The notes under the pieces are model-generated. The model was given only the letters and a program-made list of their open reading frames with translations. It was not told the origin of the DNA and searched no databases. Positions 1-8,231 of a stretch of DNA of 35,714 nt are shown piece after piece (the first letter of the stretch is position 1; each line of letters begins with the position of its first letter). Made by a program: the position numbers and the translations under genes. This DNA is from Collimonas sp. OK242 (GTDB lineage: Bacteria; Pseudomonadota; Gammaproteobacteria; Burkholderiales; Burkholderiaceae_D), in NCBI RefSeq assembly GCF_900107095.1, contig NZ_FNOR01000029.1, positions 1-35,714 of the forward strand. The letters are read 5' to 3'.

Positions 1-8
1 CGTCGAAA

Positions 9-52
9 ATTGACCGCGGTCAATGAGTGGCGCATGGGCGGCTCGCTATGAT
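9..52 (+). promoter_or_regulatory. oxc promoter region with 16-bp palindrome
   Basis: A perfect palindrome, ATTGACCGCGGTCAAT, occupies 9-24. A near-consensus -10 hexamer, TATGAT, lies at 47-52, and the matching -35 position (24-29, TGAGTG) is poor. If transcription starts about 7 bases after the -10, the palindrome centre is near -42, the usual place for an activator that touches RNA polymerase. Related palindromes lie at 6860-6873 and 19002-19015. The motif and hexamer are seen; the activator role is inferred. Confidence 0.5.
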
Positions 53-85
53 GGGTTCACTTGAAACGGAGAAGAAGATTTCATT

Positions 86-1816
86 ATGAAAAACGACATT
101 CAATTAGAAGAATTCCAGTCGCCCTCAGGGGCACTGACCGACGGCTTCCACCTGGTCATCGACGCCCTGAAACACAACGACATCGACACCATCTTCGGTC
201 TGGTCGGCATTCCGATCACGGACCTGGCCCGCCTGGCCCAGGCCGAGGGGATGCGCTTCATCGGTTTCCGCCACGAACAACACGCCGGCAATGCGGCGGC
301 CATCGCCGGCTACATGACCAAAAAGCCGGGGATTTGCCTGACCGTGTCCGCGCCCGGTTTCCTGAACGGCCTGACGGCACTCGCCAATGCCACCGTCAAC
401 TGCTTTCCGATGATCCTTATCAGCGGTTCCAGCGAACGTGAAATCGTCGACTTGCAACAGGGCGATTACGAAGAAATGGATCAGCTCAATGCGGCCAAAC
501 CGTACGCCAAAGCAGCCTACCGCATCAACAAAGCCGAAGATATCGGCATTGGCATTGCGCGCGCGATTCGTGCGGCCGTGTCCGGCCGTCCCGGCGGCGT
601 CTATCTGGATCTGCCGGCGCAATTGCTGGCGCAGTCGCTCGACGCCGAACACGGCAAAAAATCGCTGGTGCGCGTGGTCGATCCGGTACCGCGTCAACTT
701 CCGGCGCCGGAGTCGGTCCAGCGTGCGCTCGATCTGCTGGAAGGCGCCAAGCGTCCGCTGATACTGTTGGGTAAAGGCGCCGCCTACGCCCAGGCCGACG
801 CCGACATTCGTGCGTTGATCGAACAAACCGGCATCCCGTATCTGCCGATGTCGATGGCGAAAGGCCTGCTGCCCGACACGCATGCGCAATCGGCGGCCGC
901 CGCCCGTTCCTTCGTTTTAGCGGAAGCCGACGTTGTGGTGCTGATCGGCGCCCGCCTGAACTGGCTGCTGGCCCATGGCAAGGGTAAAACCTGGGGTGGA
1001 CCGAAGCAATTCATCCAGATCGACATCTCGCCCACCGAAATCGACAGCAACGTGGCGATCGCCGCGCCGCTGATCGGCGACATCGGCTCCTGCGTATCGG
1101 CCCTGCTGGCCGGCATCGATGCCGGTTTCGGCAAGCCGGACGTCGAATGGACTGGCGCGATCGCACAGCGCAAGCAGAAAAACCTGGCGAAGATGGCGGC
1201 CACCCTCGACCAGAATCCGTCGCCGATGAACTTCCACAGCGCACTGCGCGCGATCCGCGATGTGCTCAAGACGCGCCCGGACATCAACGTCGTCAATGAA
1301 GGCGCCAACACCCTCGATTACGCCCGCAGCATCATCGACATGTACCAGCCGCGCAAGCGGTTCGACTCCGGCACCTGGGGCATCATGGGCATCGGCATGG
1401 GGTACGCCATCGGTGCGGCGGTCACAAGCGGTTTGCCGGTGGTGGCCATCGAAGGCGACAGCGCTTTCGGTTTCAGCGGCATGGAACTCGAGACCATCTG
1501 CCGCTACGAGCTGCCGGTCATCTCCGTGATCTTCAACAACAACGGCGTCTACCGCGGTACCGACGTCAATCCGACCGGAGGCAAGGACGTTGCCCCGACC
1601 GTGTTCGTCAAGGGCGCGCGCTACGACAAGATGATTGAAGCCTTCGGCGGCATCGGTTACCACGTCACCACGCCGGCAGAAATGACGCAGGCATTGAGCG
1701 CAGCGATCGCGGCAGGCAAACCGGCGCTCATCAACGCCGTCATCGACGAAGCAGCGGGTACCGAGAGCGGCCGCCTGACCAATCTGAATCCGCAAAGCAG
1801 CGCGACCAAGAAGTAA
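86..1816 (+). CDS. oxc: oxalyl-CoA decarboxylase
   Basis: This thiamine-diphosphate (ThDP) enzyme converts oxalyl-CoA to formyl-CoA and CO2 in the cytoplasm. The protein is 576 aa, close to the roughly 570 aa of known Oxc proteins. The N-terminal pyrimidine-binding domain has the ThDP-activating glutamate in FRHEQHAG (E64). The C-terminal domain carries the ThDP/Mg motif starting with GDSAFGFS (from residue 457) and closing with NNNG about 28 residues later. The start is supported by a GGAGAAGAAG ribosome-binding site. frc follows after 33 bases on the same strand, so the two are probably one operon. The neighbouring frc, oxlT homologue and formate dehydrogenase genes support oxalyl-CoA rather than acetolactate chemistry. 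I see no defect. Confidence 0.96.
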   Translation: MKNDIQLEEFQSPSGALTDGFHLVIDALKHNDIDTIFGLVGIPITDLARLAQAEGMRFIGFRHEQHAGNAAAIAGYMTKKPGICLTVSAPGFLNGLTALANATVNCFPMILISGSSEREIVDLQQGDYEEMDQLNAAKPYAKAAYRINKAEDIGIGIARAIRAAVSGRPGGVYLDLPAQLLAQSLDAEHGKKSLVRVVDPVPRQLPAPESVQRALDLLEGAKRPLILLGKGAAYAQADADIRALIEQTGIPYLPMSMAKGLLPDTHAQSAAAARSFVLAEADVVVLIGARLNWLLAHGKGKTWGGPKQFIQIDISPTEIDSNVAIAAPLIGDIGSCVSALLAGIDAGFGKPDVEWTGAIAQRKQKNLAKMAATLDQNPSPMNFHSALRAIRDVLKTRPDINVVNEGANTLDYARSIIDMYQPRKRFDSGTWGIMGIGMGYAIGAAVTSGLPVVAIEGDSAFGFSGMELETICRYELPVISVIFNNNGVYRGTDVNPTGGKDVAPTVFVKGARYDKMIEAFGGIGYHVTTPAEMTQALSAAIAAGKPALINAVIDEAAGTESGRLTNLNPQSSATKK

Positions 1817-1849
1817 GCAATTTAACGTCATAAAAGGAATCTACCCATC

Positions 1850-3100
1850 ATGAGCAAGCCACTAGACGGAATCAAAATCATTGATTTCACCCACGTGCAA
1901 GCCGGCCCCGCCTGCACCCAGATGCTGGCCTGGTTCGGCGCCGACGTCATCAAGGTTGAACGCCCCGGCTCGGGCGATGTTACACGCAGTCAGTTGCGTG
2001 ACATTCCGGATGTCGATGCGCTGTATTTCACGATGTTGAACAGCAATAAAAAATCGCTGACGCTGGACACCAAGAAGCCTGAGGGCAAGGAGGTCCTGGA
2101 AAAGCTGATCAAGGAGTCCGACGTACTGGTCGAGAATTTCGGGCCGGGCGCGTTGGACCGCATGGGCTTCACCTGGGAACGCATCAACGAACTCAATCCG
2201 AAGATGATCGTCGCCTCGGTCAAAGGCTTTAGCGACGGCCACCATTACGAAGACCTGAAGGTCTACGAAAACGTCGCGCAATGCGCCGGCGGCGCGGCGT
2301 CCACCACCGGTTTCTGGGATGGCCCGCCGACGGTAAGTGCCGCCGCGCTCGGCGACACCAATACCGGCATGCACCTGGCGATCGGCATTCTGACGGCATT
2401 GATCGGCCGTGAAAAAACCGGCAAGGGCCAGAAGGTGGCGGTCTCGATGCAGGATAGCGTACTGAACCTGTGCCGCGTCAAGTTGCGCGACCAGCAACGG
2501 CTGGACCGGATCGGTTATCTGGAGGAGTATCCGCAATATCCGCATGGCAAATTCAGCGACGTCGTGCCGCGTGGCGGGAATGCCGGCGGTGGCGGCCAGC
2601 CGGGCTGGGTGCTCAAGTGCAAGGGCTGGGAAACCGATCCGAACGCGTATATCTATTTCACCATCCAGGGCCATGCCTGGGCGCCGATCTGCAAGGCGCT
2701 GGGCAAGGAAGAATGGATCGAGGACAAGGCCTACAACACGGCTGCGGCGCGGCAGGACAAGATCTTCGATATCTTTGCGGTGATCGAGCGTTGGCTCAAG
2801 GATAAAACCAAGTTCGAAGCCGTGGATATCTTGCGCAAATTCGACATTCCCTGCTCGCCGGTGATGTCGATGAAGGAAATCGCCGCCGATCCGTCGCTGC
2901 GCGCCAGCGGGACCATTACCGAGGTCGATCACAAGGCCCGTGGTAAATATCTTACAGTCGGCAGTCCCATCAAGTTCTCGGAGACCACGGTCGAAATCAC
3001 CGGCTCGCCATTGTTGGGCGAACATACCGACGAAGTGCTGGCGAGCCTCGGCTACAATCCGGACCAGGTGGCCGCTTTGCATCTCGCACAGGCGGTTTAA
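1850..3100 (+). CDS. frc: formyl-CoA:oxalate CoA-transferase
   Basis: This class III CoA-transferase moves CoA from formyl-CoA to oxalate, giving oxalyl-CoA for Oxc and free formate. The protein is 416 aa; the Oxalobacter formigenes enzyme is slightly longer (about 428). The catalytic aspartate is visible in LGDTNTGMH at residue 169, the same number as in the studied enzyme. A glycine loop GGGGQ sits at about 246-250. An AAAGGAATC ribosome-binding site precedes the ATG. It is co-directional with oxc, 33 bases downstream of it. Some family members also accept succinyl-CoA, which is relevant because sucCD lies in the same locus. The downstream 430 bases show no clear operon continuation. Confidence 0.95.
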   Translation: MSKPLDGIKIIDFTHVQAGPACTQMLAWFGADVIKVERPGSGDVTRSQLRDIPDVDALYFTMLNSNKKSLTLDTKKPEGKEVLEKLIKESDVLVENFGPGALDRMGFTWERINELNPKMIVASVKGFSDGHHYEDLKVYENVAQCAGGAASTTGFWDGPPTVSAAALGDTNTGMHLAIGILTALIGREKTGKGQKVAVSMQDSVLNLCRVKLRDQQRLDRIGYLEEYPQYPHGKFSDVVPRGGNAGGGGQPGWVLKCKGWETDPNAYIYFTIQGHAWAPICKALGKEEWIEDKAYNTAAARQDKIFDIFAVIERWLKDKTKFEAVDILRKFDIPCSPVMSMKEIAADPSLRASGTITEVDHKARGKYLTVGSPIKFSETTVEITGSPLLGEHTDEVLASLGYNPDQVAALHLAQAV

Positions 3101-3527
3101 AATAACGGCCCGGTAACTAGGGGCCGCGGAACCACAGCGGAAGCCAGCTCGTGGAAATCACGATGCTTGGCAAATCCGGCATTTTTGTACGCTGACTTTT
3201 TTCTTACCTCCATTTGTCCGGCACACCAAAGGATCATGACGCAATTTCGCCGCGCGCATATGTCGCACCAAGGCTCTGTACTGGTGCTGTCCGGTGTCGA
3301 TATTGAGGTCGTACTGCGCTCTGAAGACGATTGCGTGTCGTTCGAATATTCTCTTGCTGAAATTGACTGCAAAAAAATGCAGGCTGCGGGATACCGGAAA
3401 ATCGGCAGGAATGTCGCATCATTCTCGAACCAGCTGTTTTGCGTTGAAACCTGGTGTAAAAGCCACGTTCACGTGTCTCCATGATCCCTTCATCCGTAAA
3501 TCGGATGGCCCATTTTTTCCGGCAACC
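3101..3527. other. frc-dadA convergent intergenic region
   Basis: This is 427 bases between the convergent genes frc and dadA. Just after frc, GGCCC and GGGCC flank an 8-10 base loop (about 3107-3125), a weak hairpin with no T-run. A possible small ORF on the + strand runs 3236-3484 (82 aa), with AAAGGATC before its ATG. It contains SVLVLSGVDIEVVLRSED and resembles nothing I recognise. I do not call it a gene with confidence. Confidence 0.3.
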
Positions 3528-4844
3528 TCAACCAGCCGCTCCGCCGGCCGCGGCCAGCCATTCGGAGACCCGCTGCTGCATTCGGGTAAATGCAAAATCA
3601 AGCTCCGGCATCCGACCCGAGACAATATCGGCGATCGCCCGACCCGAGCCGCAACCCATGGTCCAGCCCAACGTGCCGTGGCCGGTATTCAGGAACAGAT
3701 TGCTGAACCGGGTTGCACCGATATAAGGTACGTTGGACGGCGTCAACGGCCGCAGGCCGGTCCAGAAAAGCGGATTGCCGTAGTCGCACGCCTGCGGGAA
3801 CAATTCGCGCGTGCGGCGGGTGATGATGTCGCAGCGCGTGGCGTTCAGTTCGCGTGTATAACCGTTGAACTCACAGGTTCCTGCCACGCGCAAGCGATCG
3901 CCCAGACGCGACATCACCAGCTTGTAAGCGTCGTCCGTCAGGGATACCGATGGCGCTGCGTCACGATCTGTAACGCGGTAAGTGGCCGAATAGCCTTTGC
4001 CCGGATAGATCATCAGGTCGATGCCCAAGGGCTTGAGCAGCGCCACCGAAAAGCTCCCCAGCGCCACCACGAACGCATCGGCGTGCAGAACCTGGTGAAT
4101 TCCCTCCGCGTCAATGATTTCGACGCCGCTGATCTTCGCCGATGCACCGGCGCCGGTGCTCAGCAAGCGTGTGATGGTCGTGTTGAAACGGAAATTGACG
4201 CCAGCTTCAACCGCCTTGCCAGCCAATCCCGTTGTGAATTTGTAGACGTCGCCGGATTCGTCGGTAGCAGTGAAATCGCCGCCGACAATTCTGGTGCGGC
4301 TATGTGCTAGCGCCGGTTCGATTTTGACCACTTCATCTGCGCTGATAGATTCACGCGGACAGCCGAGATCGCGCATGAATCTGGCGGCCGGCAGGGAAGC
4401 ATCGAAATCCTTCTGATCTGTATAGAAATGCAGAATGCCACGCGTCAGGCAATCGTATTCGATACCGGTTTCGGCACGTACCGCTTGCAGCGTTTGCCGG
4501 CTGTATTCCGCGATGGCGACGATCTTGCGAATATTGCTGGCGGTACGTACTGGCGTGCATTCGCGCAAAAAATTCAGTCCCCACTTCCACTGCAGCCATT
4601 CGGGGCGGAAGCGGTACAGCAAAGGCGCATCTTCCTGGCCCAGCCATTTGAATATTTTCATCGGTGCGGAAGGATTGGCCCACGGCACCGCATGCGAAAC
4701 GGAAATCTGGCAACCGTTGGCAAAGCTGGTTTCCTGCGCCGCGCCGGGCTGGCGCTCGATGACGCTGACATCATGCCCCGCTTTACGCAGGAACCAGGCC
4801 GAAGCGGTGCCGACTATGCCGGCTCCCAACACGATGACTTTCAT
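3528..4844 (-). CDS. dadA: D-amino-acid dehydrogenase (FAD-dependent)
   Basis: Predicted membrane-associated flavoprotein that deaminates D-amino acids such as D-alanine to 2-oxo acids, feeding electrons to the respiratory chain. The protein is 438 aa, the normal length for DadA (about 430). The N-terminus has the dinucleotide-binding motif GAGIVG (residues 7-12) followed by an acidic residue in VIERQ. The C-terminus has GHGTLGWTMGCGSGRAIAD, typical of the DadA FAD domain. It lies downstream of the porin on the same strand, separated by a pyruvate-kinase fragment, so it probably has its own promoter. It has no obvious link to oxalate. Other DadA-like oxidases have similar sequence, so the exact substrate is uncertain. 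Confidence 0.85.
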   Translation of the reverse strand: MKVIVLGAGIVGTASAWFLRKAGHDVSVIERQPGAAQETSFANGCQISVSHAVPWANPSAPMKIFKWLGQEDAPLLYRFRPEWLQWKWGLNFLRECTPVRTASNIRKIVAIAEYSRQTLQAVRAETGIEYDCLTRGILHFYTDQKDFDASLPAARFMRDLGCPRESISADEVVKIEPALAHSRTRIVGGDFTATDESGDVYKFTTGLAGKAVEAGVNFRFNTTITRLLSTGAGASAKISGVEIIDAEGIHQVLHADAFVVALGSFSVALLKPLGIDLMIYPGKGYSATYRVTDRDAAPSVSLTDDAYKLVMSRLGDRLRVAGTCEFNGYTRELNATRCDIITRRTRELFPQACDYGNPLFWTGLRPLTPSNVPYIGATRFSNLFLNTGHGTLGWTMGCGSGRAIADIVSGRMPELDFAFTRMQQRVSEWLAAAGGAAG

Positions 4845-4873
4845 AAGCTAGTGTCCTGAGTAGTCAACCAGGC

Positions 4874-5080
4874 TCAGGCCGCGATTTCTGCAATCCGTAA
4901 CAGGTTGGTGCTGCCCCGCTGGCCGAACGGCATGCCGGCGGTGATGGCGATCTGATCGCCGACGCGCGCAAACCCCTCCTCACGCGCCACACGGGATGCG
5001 GTTTCCACCATGTCGTCCAGGTTGCGTACATTAGCGCTGACCGTGGAATGGACGCCCCGTACCAGGCCCAGACAGCAACG
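4874..5080 (-). pseudogene. pyruvate kinase C-terminal remnant
   Basis: A reading frame of about 65 codons, ending in a TGA at 4874, translates to a pyruvate-kinase C-terminal domain. Segments include LDDMVETASRVAREEGFA, ITAGMPFGQRGSTNLLRIA and RGVHSTVSANV. A TAG in frame just upstream (near 5080) and the porin stop at 5108 leave no room for the other roughly 400 residues. It is therefore a decayed remnant, not a gene. The translation is read directly from the sequence; the family assignment comes from recognising the conserved tail. Confidence 0.8.
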
Positions 5081-5107
5081 CTATCCGGGCCAGTGCGCAG
5101 AAAATAA

Positions 5108-6676
5108 TCAGAATATGTACTTCATACCCAAGCTCACGCCTTGAATCCTGCCGCCGGCCCAGCAATGCGGTCCATTACCGTTTGGATCAAAGCCAGTAGG
5201 ATCAGGATTGGTCGCATCATGGCAATCCGTAGTGACTCCCCGCCCACCAGCGCCTAATGCATAGTGTGCATCGGCGCCATTCACTACCAAACCATAATCG
5301 GCATAGTAGCTGAACTGCTTGTCCACCTGATGCTTCCAAGCCAGCGTGTACAGGTTGGCGGCATTATTCGGGTTGGTGCCGCCGGCAGTATTGTGCTGGC
5401 CAGGATCGCCAGGCGTCTTAAAGGCATGTGCCCAGCCGAAATGCACACTGTCCTTGTCCGAAAGTGTCTGACTCACTGCCAGCCAGGTTCCCTTCCGGCT
5501 GCGTTCGTCTTGAAAACTCAGGCGTTGAGGCACATTTCGTTTCAGACTCTCATAGATGCCGCTTACCGTCGTCCCTGTCGCGAAACCATATTGGGCGCCA
5601 ATCTTTGCGGCGTGCTCATCCGCTATGTCGCCCGCGTCAAATGCCGGAAGGTCGCTGGTACGGTTTACCTTCTTGTGCAGCTCATAAGCGCTGGTCAAAT
5701 AAAGGCCCCCGTTGCGATAAGCGGCGCTGACACTGTAAGCGCTTCCATAGGCGCCGTCGTTACAGGCGGTTTGCGTTCCACTCCCGCCGCTGCCGGGAAT
5801 ATTGCCCCCGGCGCAATCCGACTCGCCGGCAGCCAAATTGCTGTTGTCGCTGGCGCGGTTCTGCCCCGGAGAAATCAGGGCGTTCACGGTAAATCCGTGC
5901 CAGTTGGGCGATTCGTACCATAGTGCATGATCCAGTCGCGTTCCGAATTCAACGCGATTGTCTCCACCTGTATTGCCCATGATGACACCATAATCGCCAA
6001 GCATCCCCGAGAATGGATTCATAGACGCGGTGGAGGTCTTGTAAGGAGCATCGGTCTTGCCGATTTTCATCGCGCCCCAAGCGGAGGAAGACAGGCCAAT
6101 AAAGCTGTTGCGGGAAGTTAACCCTCCCTTCACGACGTTGCTGGTATTGCTATTGCTTGCACCGGTACCGGACGAGGCTGACACATCAATCTGCGTTTCA
6201 AGCTGGTACACGAATTTGGCAGGAAAGGCGCCCAGAGACTGGAAACCGCGCACCCCTATATAGGACAGGTTGCTCGAAATCGCCGGCATCCAGCCGCCGT
6301 TTCCAGTCGGCCTGGAGCCATCCGGCGCCACCATATTAGAGATACCCTTGGTCGTGTAATCCATCGACAGATCAAGATTGCCATATAGTGACACTTCACC
6401 GCCGCGCGTGAGGAAGGTGACGCCGTCACCCGATTTGCGCTCGAGAAATGCGTGACTCTCGGAAGCGACTGGTGCGGCTTGCGCTTGCGGCTGCGCCTTT
6501 TGTTGCGCTGAAACCTGATTGAGGTCCGTTCTAAGCATCTCGATTTGCTTTTGCAACATTTCGATCTGCTGCGTCAACTGCTGAGTAGTGGCTTGAGCGT
6601 TGGCGGAACCTGCAAGGCCCGCACCGCTTGCACCAATTATGAAAGCGCATGCTCTCGTCATTGTCTTCTTACGCAT
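5108..6676 (-). CDS. Gram-negative trimeric porin
   Basis: Outer-membrane general diffusion porin of the Burkholderia/Neisseria type, 522 aa. A signal peptide is visible (positive MRKKTMTR, hydrophobic stretch, cleavage after SANA at about residue 27). It is followed by a glutamine-rich, coiled-coil-like stretch with repeats of QIEMLQKQ, then the barrel beginning EVSLYGNLDLSMDY. The chain ends in the aromatic YIF expected for BamA-dependent insertion. GGAGACGGAGAA precedes the ATG. The N-terminal coiled coil makes it longer than standard porins (about 350-400). It lies directly behind moaA and the formate dehydrogenase genes, and one of the three shared palindromes sits at 6860-6873 upstream. 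Oxalate or formate passage is therefore a reasonable inference, but no substrate can be read from the sequence. Confidence 0.88.
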   Translation of the reverse strand: MRKKTMTRACAFIIGASGAGLAGSANAQATTQQLTQQIEMLQKQIEMLRTDLNQVSAQQKAQPQAQAAPVASESHAFLERKSGDGVTFLTRGGEVSLYGNLDLSMDYTTKGISNMVAPDGSRPTGNGGWMPAISSNLSYIGVRGFQSLGAFPAKFVYQLETQIDVSASSGTGASNSNTSNVVKGGLTSRNSFIGLSSSAWGAMKIGKTDAPYKTSTASMNPFSGMLGDYGVIMGNTGGDNRVEFGTRLDHALWYESPNWHGFTVNALISPGQNRASDNSNLAAGESDCAGGNIPGSGGSGTQTACNDGAYGSAYSVSAAYRNGGLYLTSAYELHKKVNRTSDLPAFDAGDIADEHAAKIGAQYGFATGTTVSGIYESLKRNVPQRLSFQDERSRKGTWLAVSQTLSDKDSVHFGWAHAFKTPGDPGQHNTAGGTNPNNAANLYTLAWKHQVDKQFSYYADYGLVVNGADAHYALGAGGRGVTTDCHDATNPDPTGFDPNGNGPHCWAGGRIQGVSLGMKYIF

Positions 6677-6859
6677 ATATTCTCCGTCTCCTGATTTTTT
6701 TAATGAACGTTATAAACAACTGATGATTTTTGAACTACGACAGCGATCGTACAAATCGTCTTATTATTTATTTCAAAGAAAAATATTCTGCTCAATGCAG
6801 AACATACTGCGAAACACTTGCTGATAGCGCCCCTCATGAAAAGGGAATTTTTGAGGTTC

Positions 6860-6873
6860 TTGACCGAGATCAA
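6860..6873. promoter_or_regulatory. Candidate oxalate-regulon palindrome upstream of porin
   Basis: TTGACCGAGATCAA lies 184 bases upstream of the porin ATG and just past the moaA stop. It differs from the oxc palindrome (10-23) at two core positions. The moaA-porin gap (6677-6884) otherwise shows only AT-rich sequence with no clear second promoter. The role is inferred from the repeat of the motif. Confidence 0.4.
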
Positions 6874-6884
6874 TTTATGGCTGG

Positions 6885-7985
6885 TCAACCGCCGATATAA
6901 GACATTTCCACTTTCCTGACGTTGGTATGGCCGGTGCGCAGAGCCGAATACCGGTCTGTACGGGCTCGCCATAGGTGGGCGATGGCAGTGGAAATTTCTT
7001 CGTCGCTGCGGCCTTCGCGCATCAGTGCGCGCAAATCATGGCCGCTGCTTGCGAACAGACAGGTATAAAGCTTACCTTCCGTTGACAGGCGCGCCCGGCT
7101 GCAGGCATGGCAGAACGCTTGCGATACGCTGGAGATCACACCGATTTCTCCTGCGCCGTCCCGATAGCGCCAGCGTTCTGCAGTCTCTCCTGCGTCATTT
7201 TTTTCGATTGGTTCAAGCGGCATGAGCGCACTAATGCGGCGCACTACTTCAGCCGACGGAATCACTTCGTTCATCCTCCAACCATTGGACGTACCGACGT
7301 CCATGTACTCGATAAAGCGCAGTATGAAAGGCGAATTTTTAAAATGGCGCGCCATCGGCACAATTTCCTGATCGTTCATGCCGCCTTTTACGACCATGTT
7401 GACTTTGATCTGGCCCAGCCCTACCCGGTGGGCGGCATCGATTCCGTTCAGCACTTGCGAAACGGGAAAGTCGACATCGTTCATGTGTTTGAATGTAGCG
7501 TCATCCAACGCATCCAGAGACACCGTTACCCGCTTCAGTCCGGCATCTTTCAAGGTTTGGGCCATTCTTTCGAGCAACGCGCCGTTGGTGGTCAGGGTCA
7601 GGTCCAATTCACGGCCATCGGGCATTTTCAATACGCTTAGCGCCGCAATCAATTTTTCGATGTGCTTGCGCAGCAACGGTTCGCCGCCGGTCAGGCGGAT
7701 TTTTTCCACTCCATGCGCAACAGCGATTTTTGCAATCCGCATCACCTCCTCGAAAGACAGCAGCGAACTCTGCGGCAGAAATGCATAATCGCGGCCAAAA
7801 ACCTCTTTCGGCATGCAGTACACGCAGCGGAAATTACAACGGTCAGTGACCGAAATGCGCAAATCCCGCAACGGCCGCCCAAGTGCATCGGCAACGAAGC
7901 CGGTAGGCGCTTCGAGTTGCGACGGAACACGCGGCACCTGGTTCAGGTAGCGGCGATCTGTCAGCAGGACAACTTTCCCGCTCAT
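6885..7985 (-). CDS. moaA: GTP 3',8-cyclase (molybdenum cofactor biosynthesis)
   Basis: Radical-SAM enzyme that, with MoaC, turns GTP into cyclic pyranopterin phosphate, the first step of molybdopterin synthesis. The chosen start gives 366 aa. The N-terminal SAM cluster motif CNFRCVYC is at residues 50-57. The C-terminal second cluster motif CHACSRARL...YTC is also present. The chain ends in the functional Gly-Gly tail (SYIGG). A longer upstream frame exists, but this ATG falls one base after the fdsD stop, which indicates translational coupling. Its place behind a molybdenum formate dehydrogenase fits a dedicated cofactor supply. A second moaA elsewhere in the genome is likely, since moaB-E are not here. 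Confidence 0.93.
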   Translation of the reverse strand: MSGKVVLLTDRRYLNQVPRVPSQLEAPTGFVADALGRPLRDLRISVTDRCNFRCVYCMPKEVFGRDYAFLPQSSLLSFEEVMRIAKIAVAHGVEKIRLTGGEPLLRKHIEKLIAALSVLKMPDGRELDLTLTTNGALLERMAQTLKDAGLKRVTVSLDALDDATFKHMNDVDFPVSQVLNGIDAAHRVGLGQIKVNMVVKGGMNDQEIVPMARHFKNSPFILRFIEYMDVGTSNGWRMNEVIPSAEVVRRISALMPLEPIEKNDAGETAERWRYRDGAGEIGVISSVSQAFCHACSRARLSTEGKLYTCLFASSGHDLRALMREGRSDEEISTAIAHLWRARTDRYSALRTGHTNVRKVEMSYIGG

Positions 7986-7986
7986 C

Positions 7987-8211
7987 TCAAAGAATCGCAG
8001 CTCTGTGCATCTGCACCGCGTCCAAAACAATGACCTTGAGTCCCCCTCCTCCGTGTTCGTCGACGTATTGCAGCAGGGAGCGCCGCATCCTCGGTTCCCA
8101 GAACGATTTCAGGTGCCTCGCAATATCTGTCAAGGCCTGATGCCGGTCCGGCATGGTTTCAAAAAAAGCACCGATCTGATTCGCCATCGTGATGAGGCTA
8201 TCCGCATTCAT
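7987..8211 (-). CDS. fdsD: Formate dehydrogenase delta subunit
   Basis: Small (74 aa) accessory subunit of the soluble NAD-dependent formate dehydrogenase. It begins [21 protein letters not shown] and has the pattern I(A/G)xFFxxxPD...IAxHLxxFWxPRMR typical of FdsD. The family is reported to help assembly or stability of FdsGBA. It starts 20 bases after the fdsA stop and ends one base before the moaA start, so it belongs to the same transcript. In Cupriavidus fds operons an fdsC (FdhD-like) gene stands between fdsA and fdsD; here it is absent. Confidence 0.9.
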   Translation of the reverse strand: MNADSLITMANQIGAFFETMPDRHQALTDIARHLKSFWEPRMRRSLLQYVDEHGGGGLKVIVLDAVQMHRAAIL

Positions 8212-8231
8212 TGCTGCATCCTTTATTCAAT

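Noticed and set aside
125-3082. Long antisense frames opposite oxc and frc (up to about 400 codons)
   Set aside because: They are the low-stop shadow frames of GC-rich genes; their translations show no family motifs, while the + strand gives complete enzymes.
3350-3365. TTGACTGC half-site near 3360 as a fourth copy of the oxalate palindrome
   Set aside because: Only the left arm matches; the right side is an A-run, so there is no palindrome.
3097-3372. 91-codon - strand frame after frc
   Set aside because: No ribosome-binding site, overlaps the frc stop, and the translation is low-complexity serine/threonine-rich without a recognisable domain.
3294-4310. 338-codon + strand frame over dadA
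   Set aside because: Antisense of a clear DadA; composition is arginine/histidine-rich with no domain.
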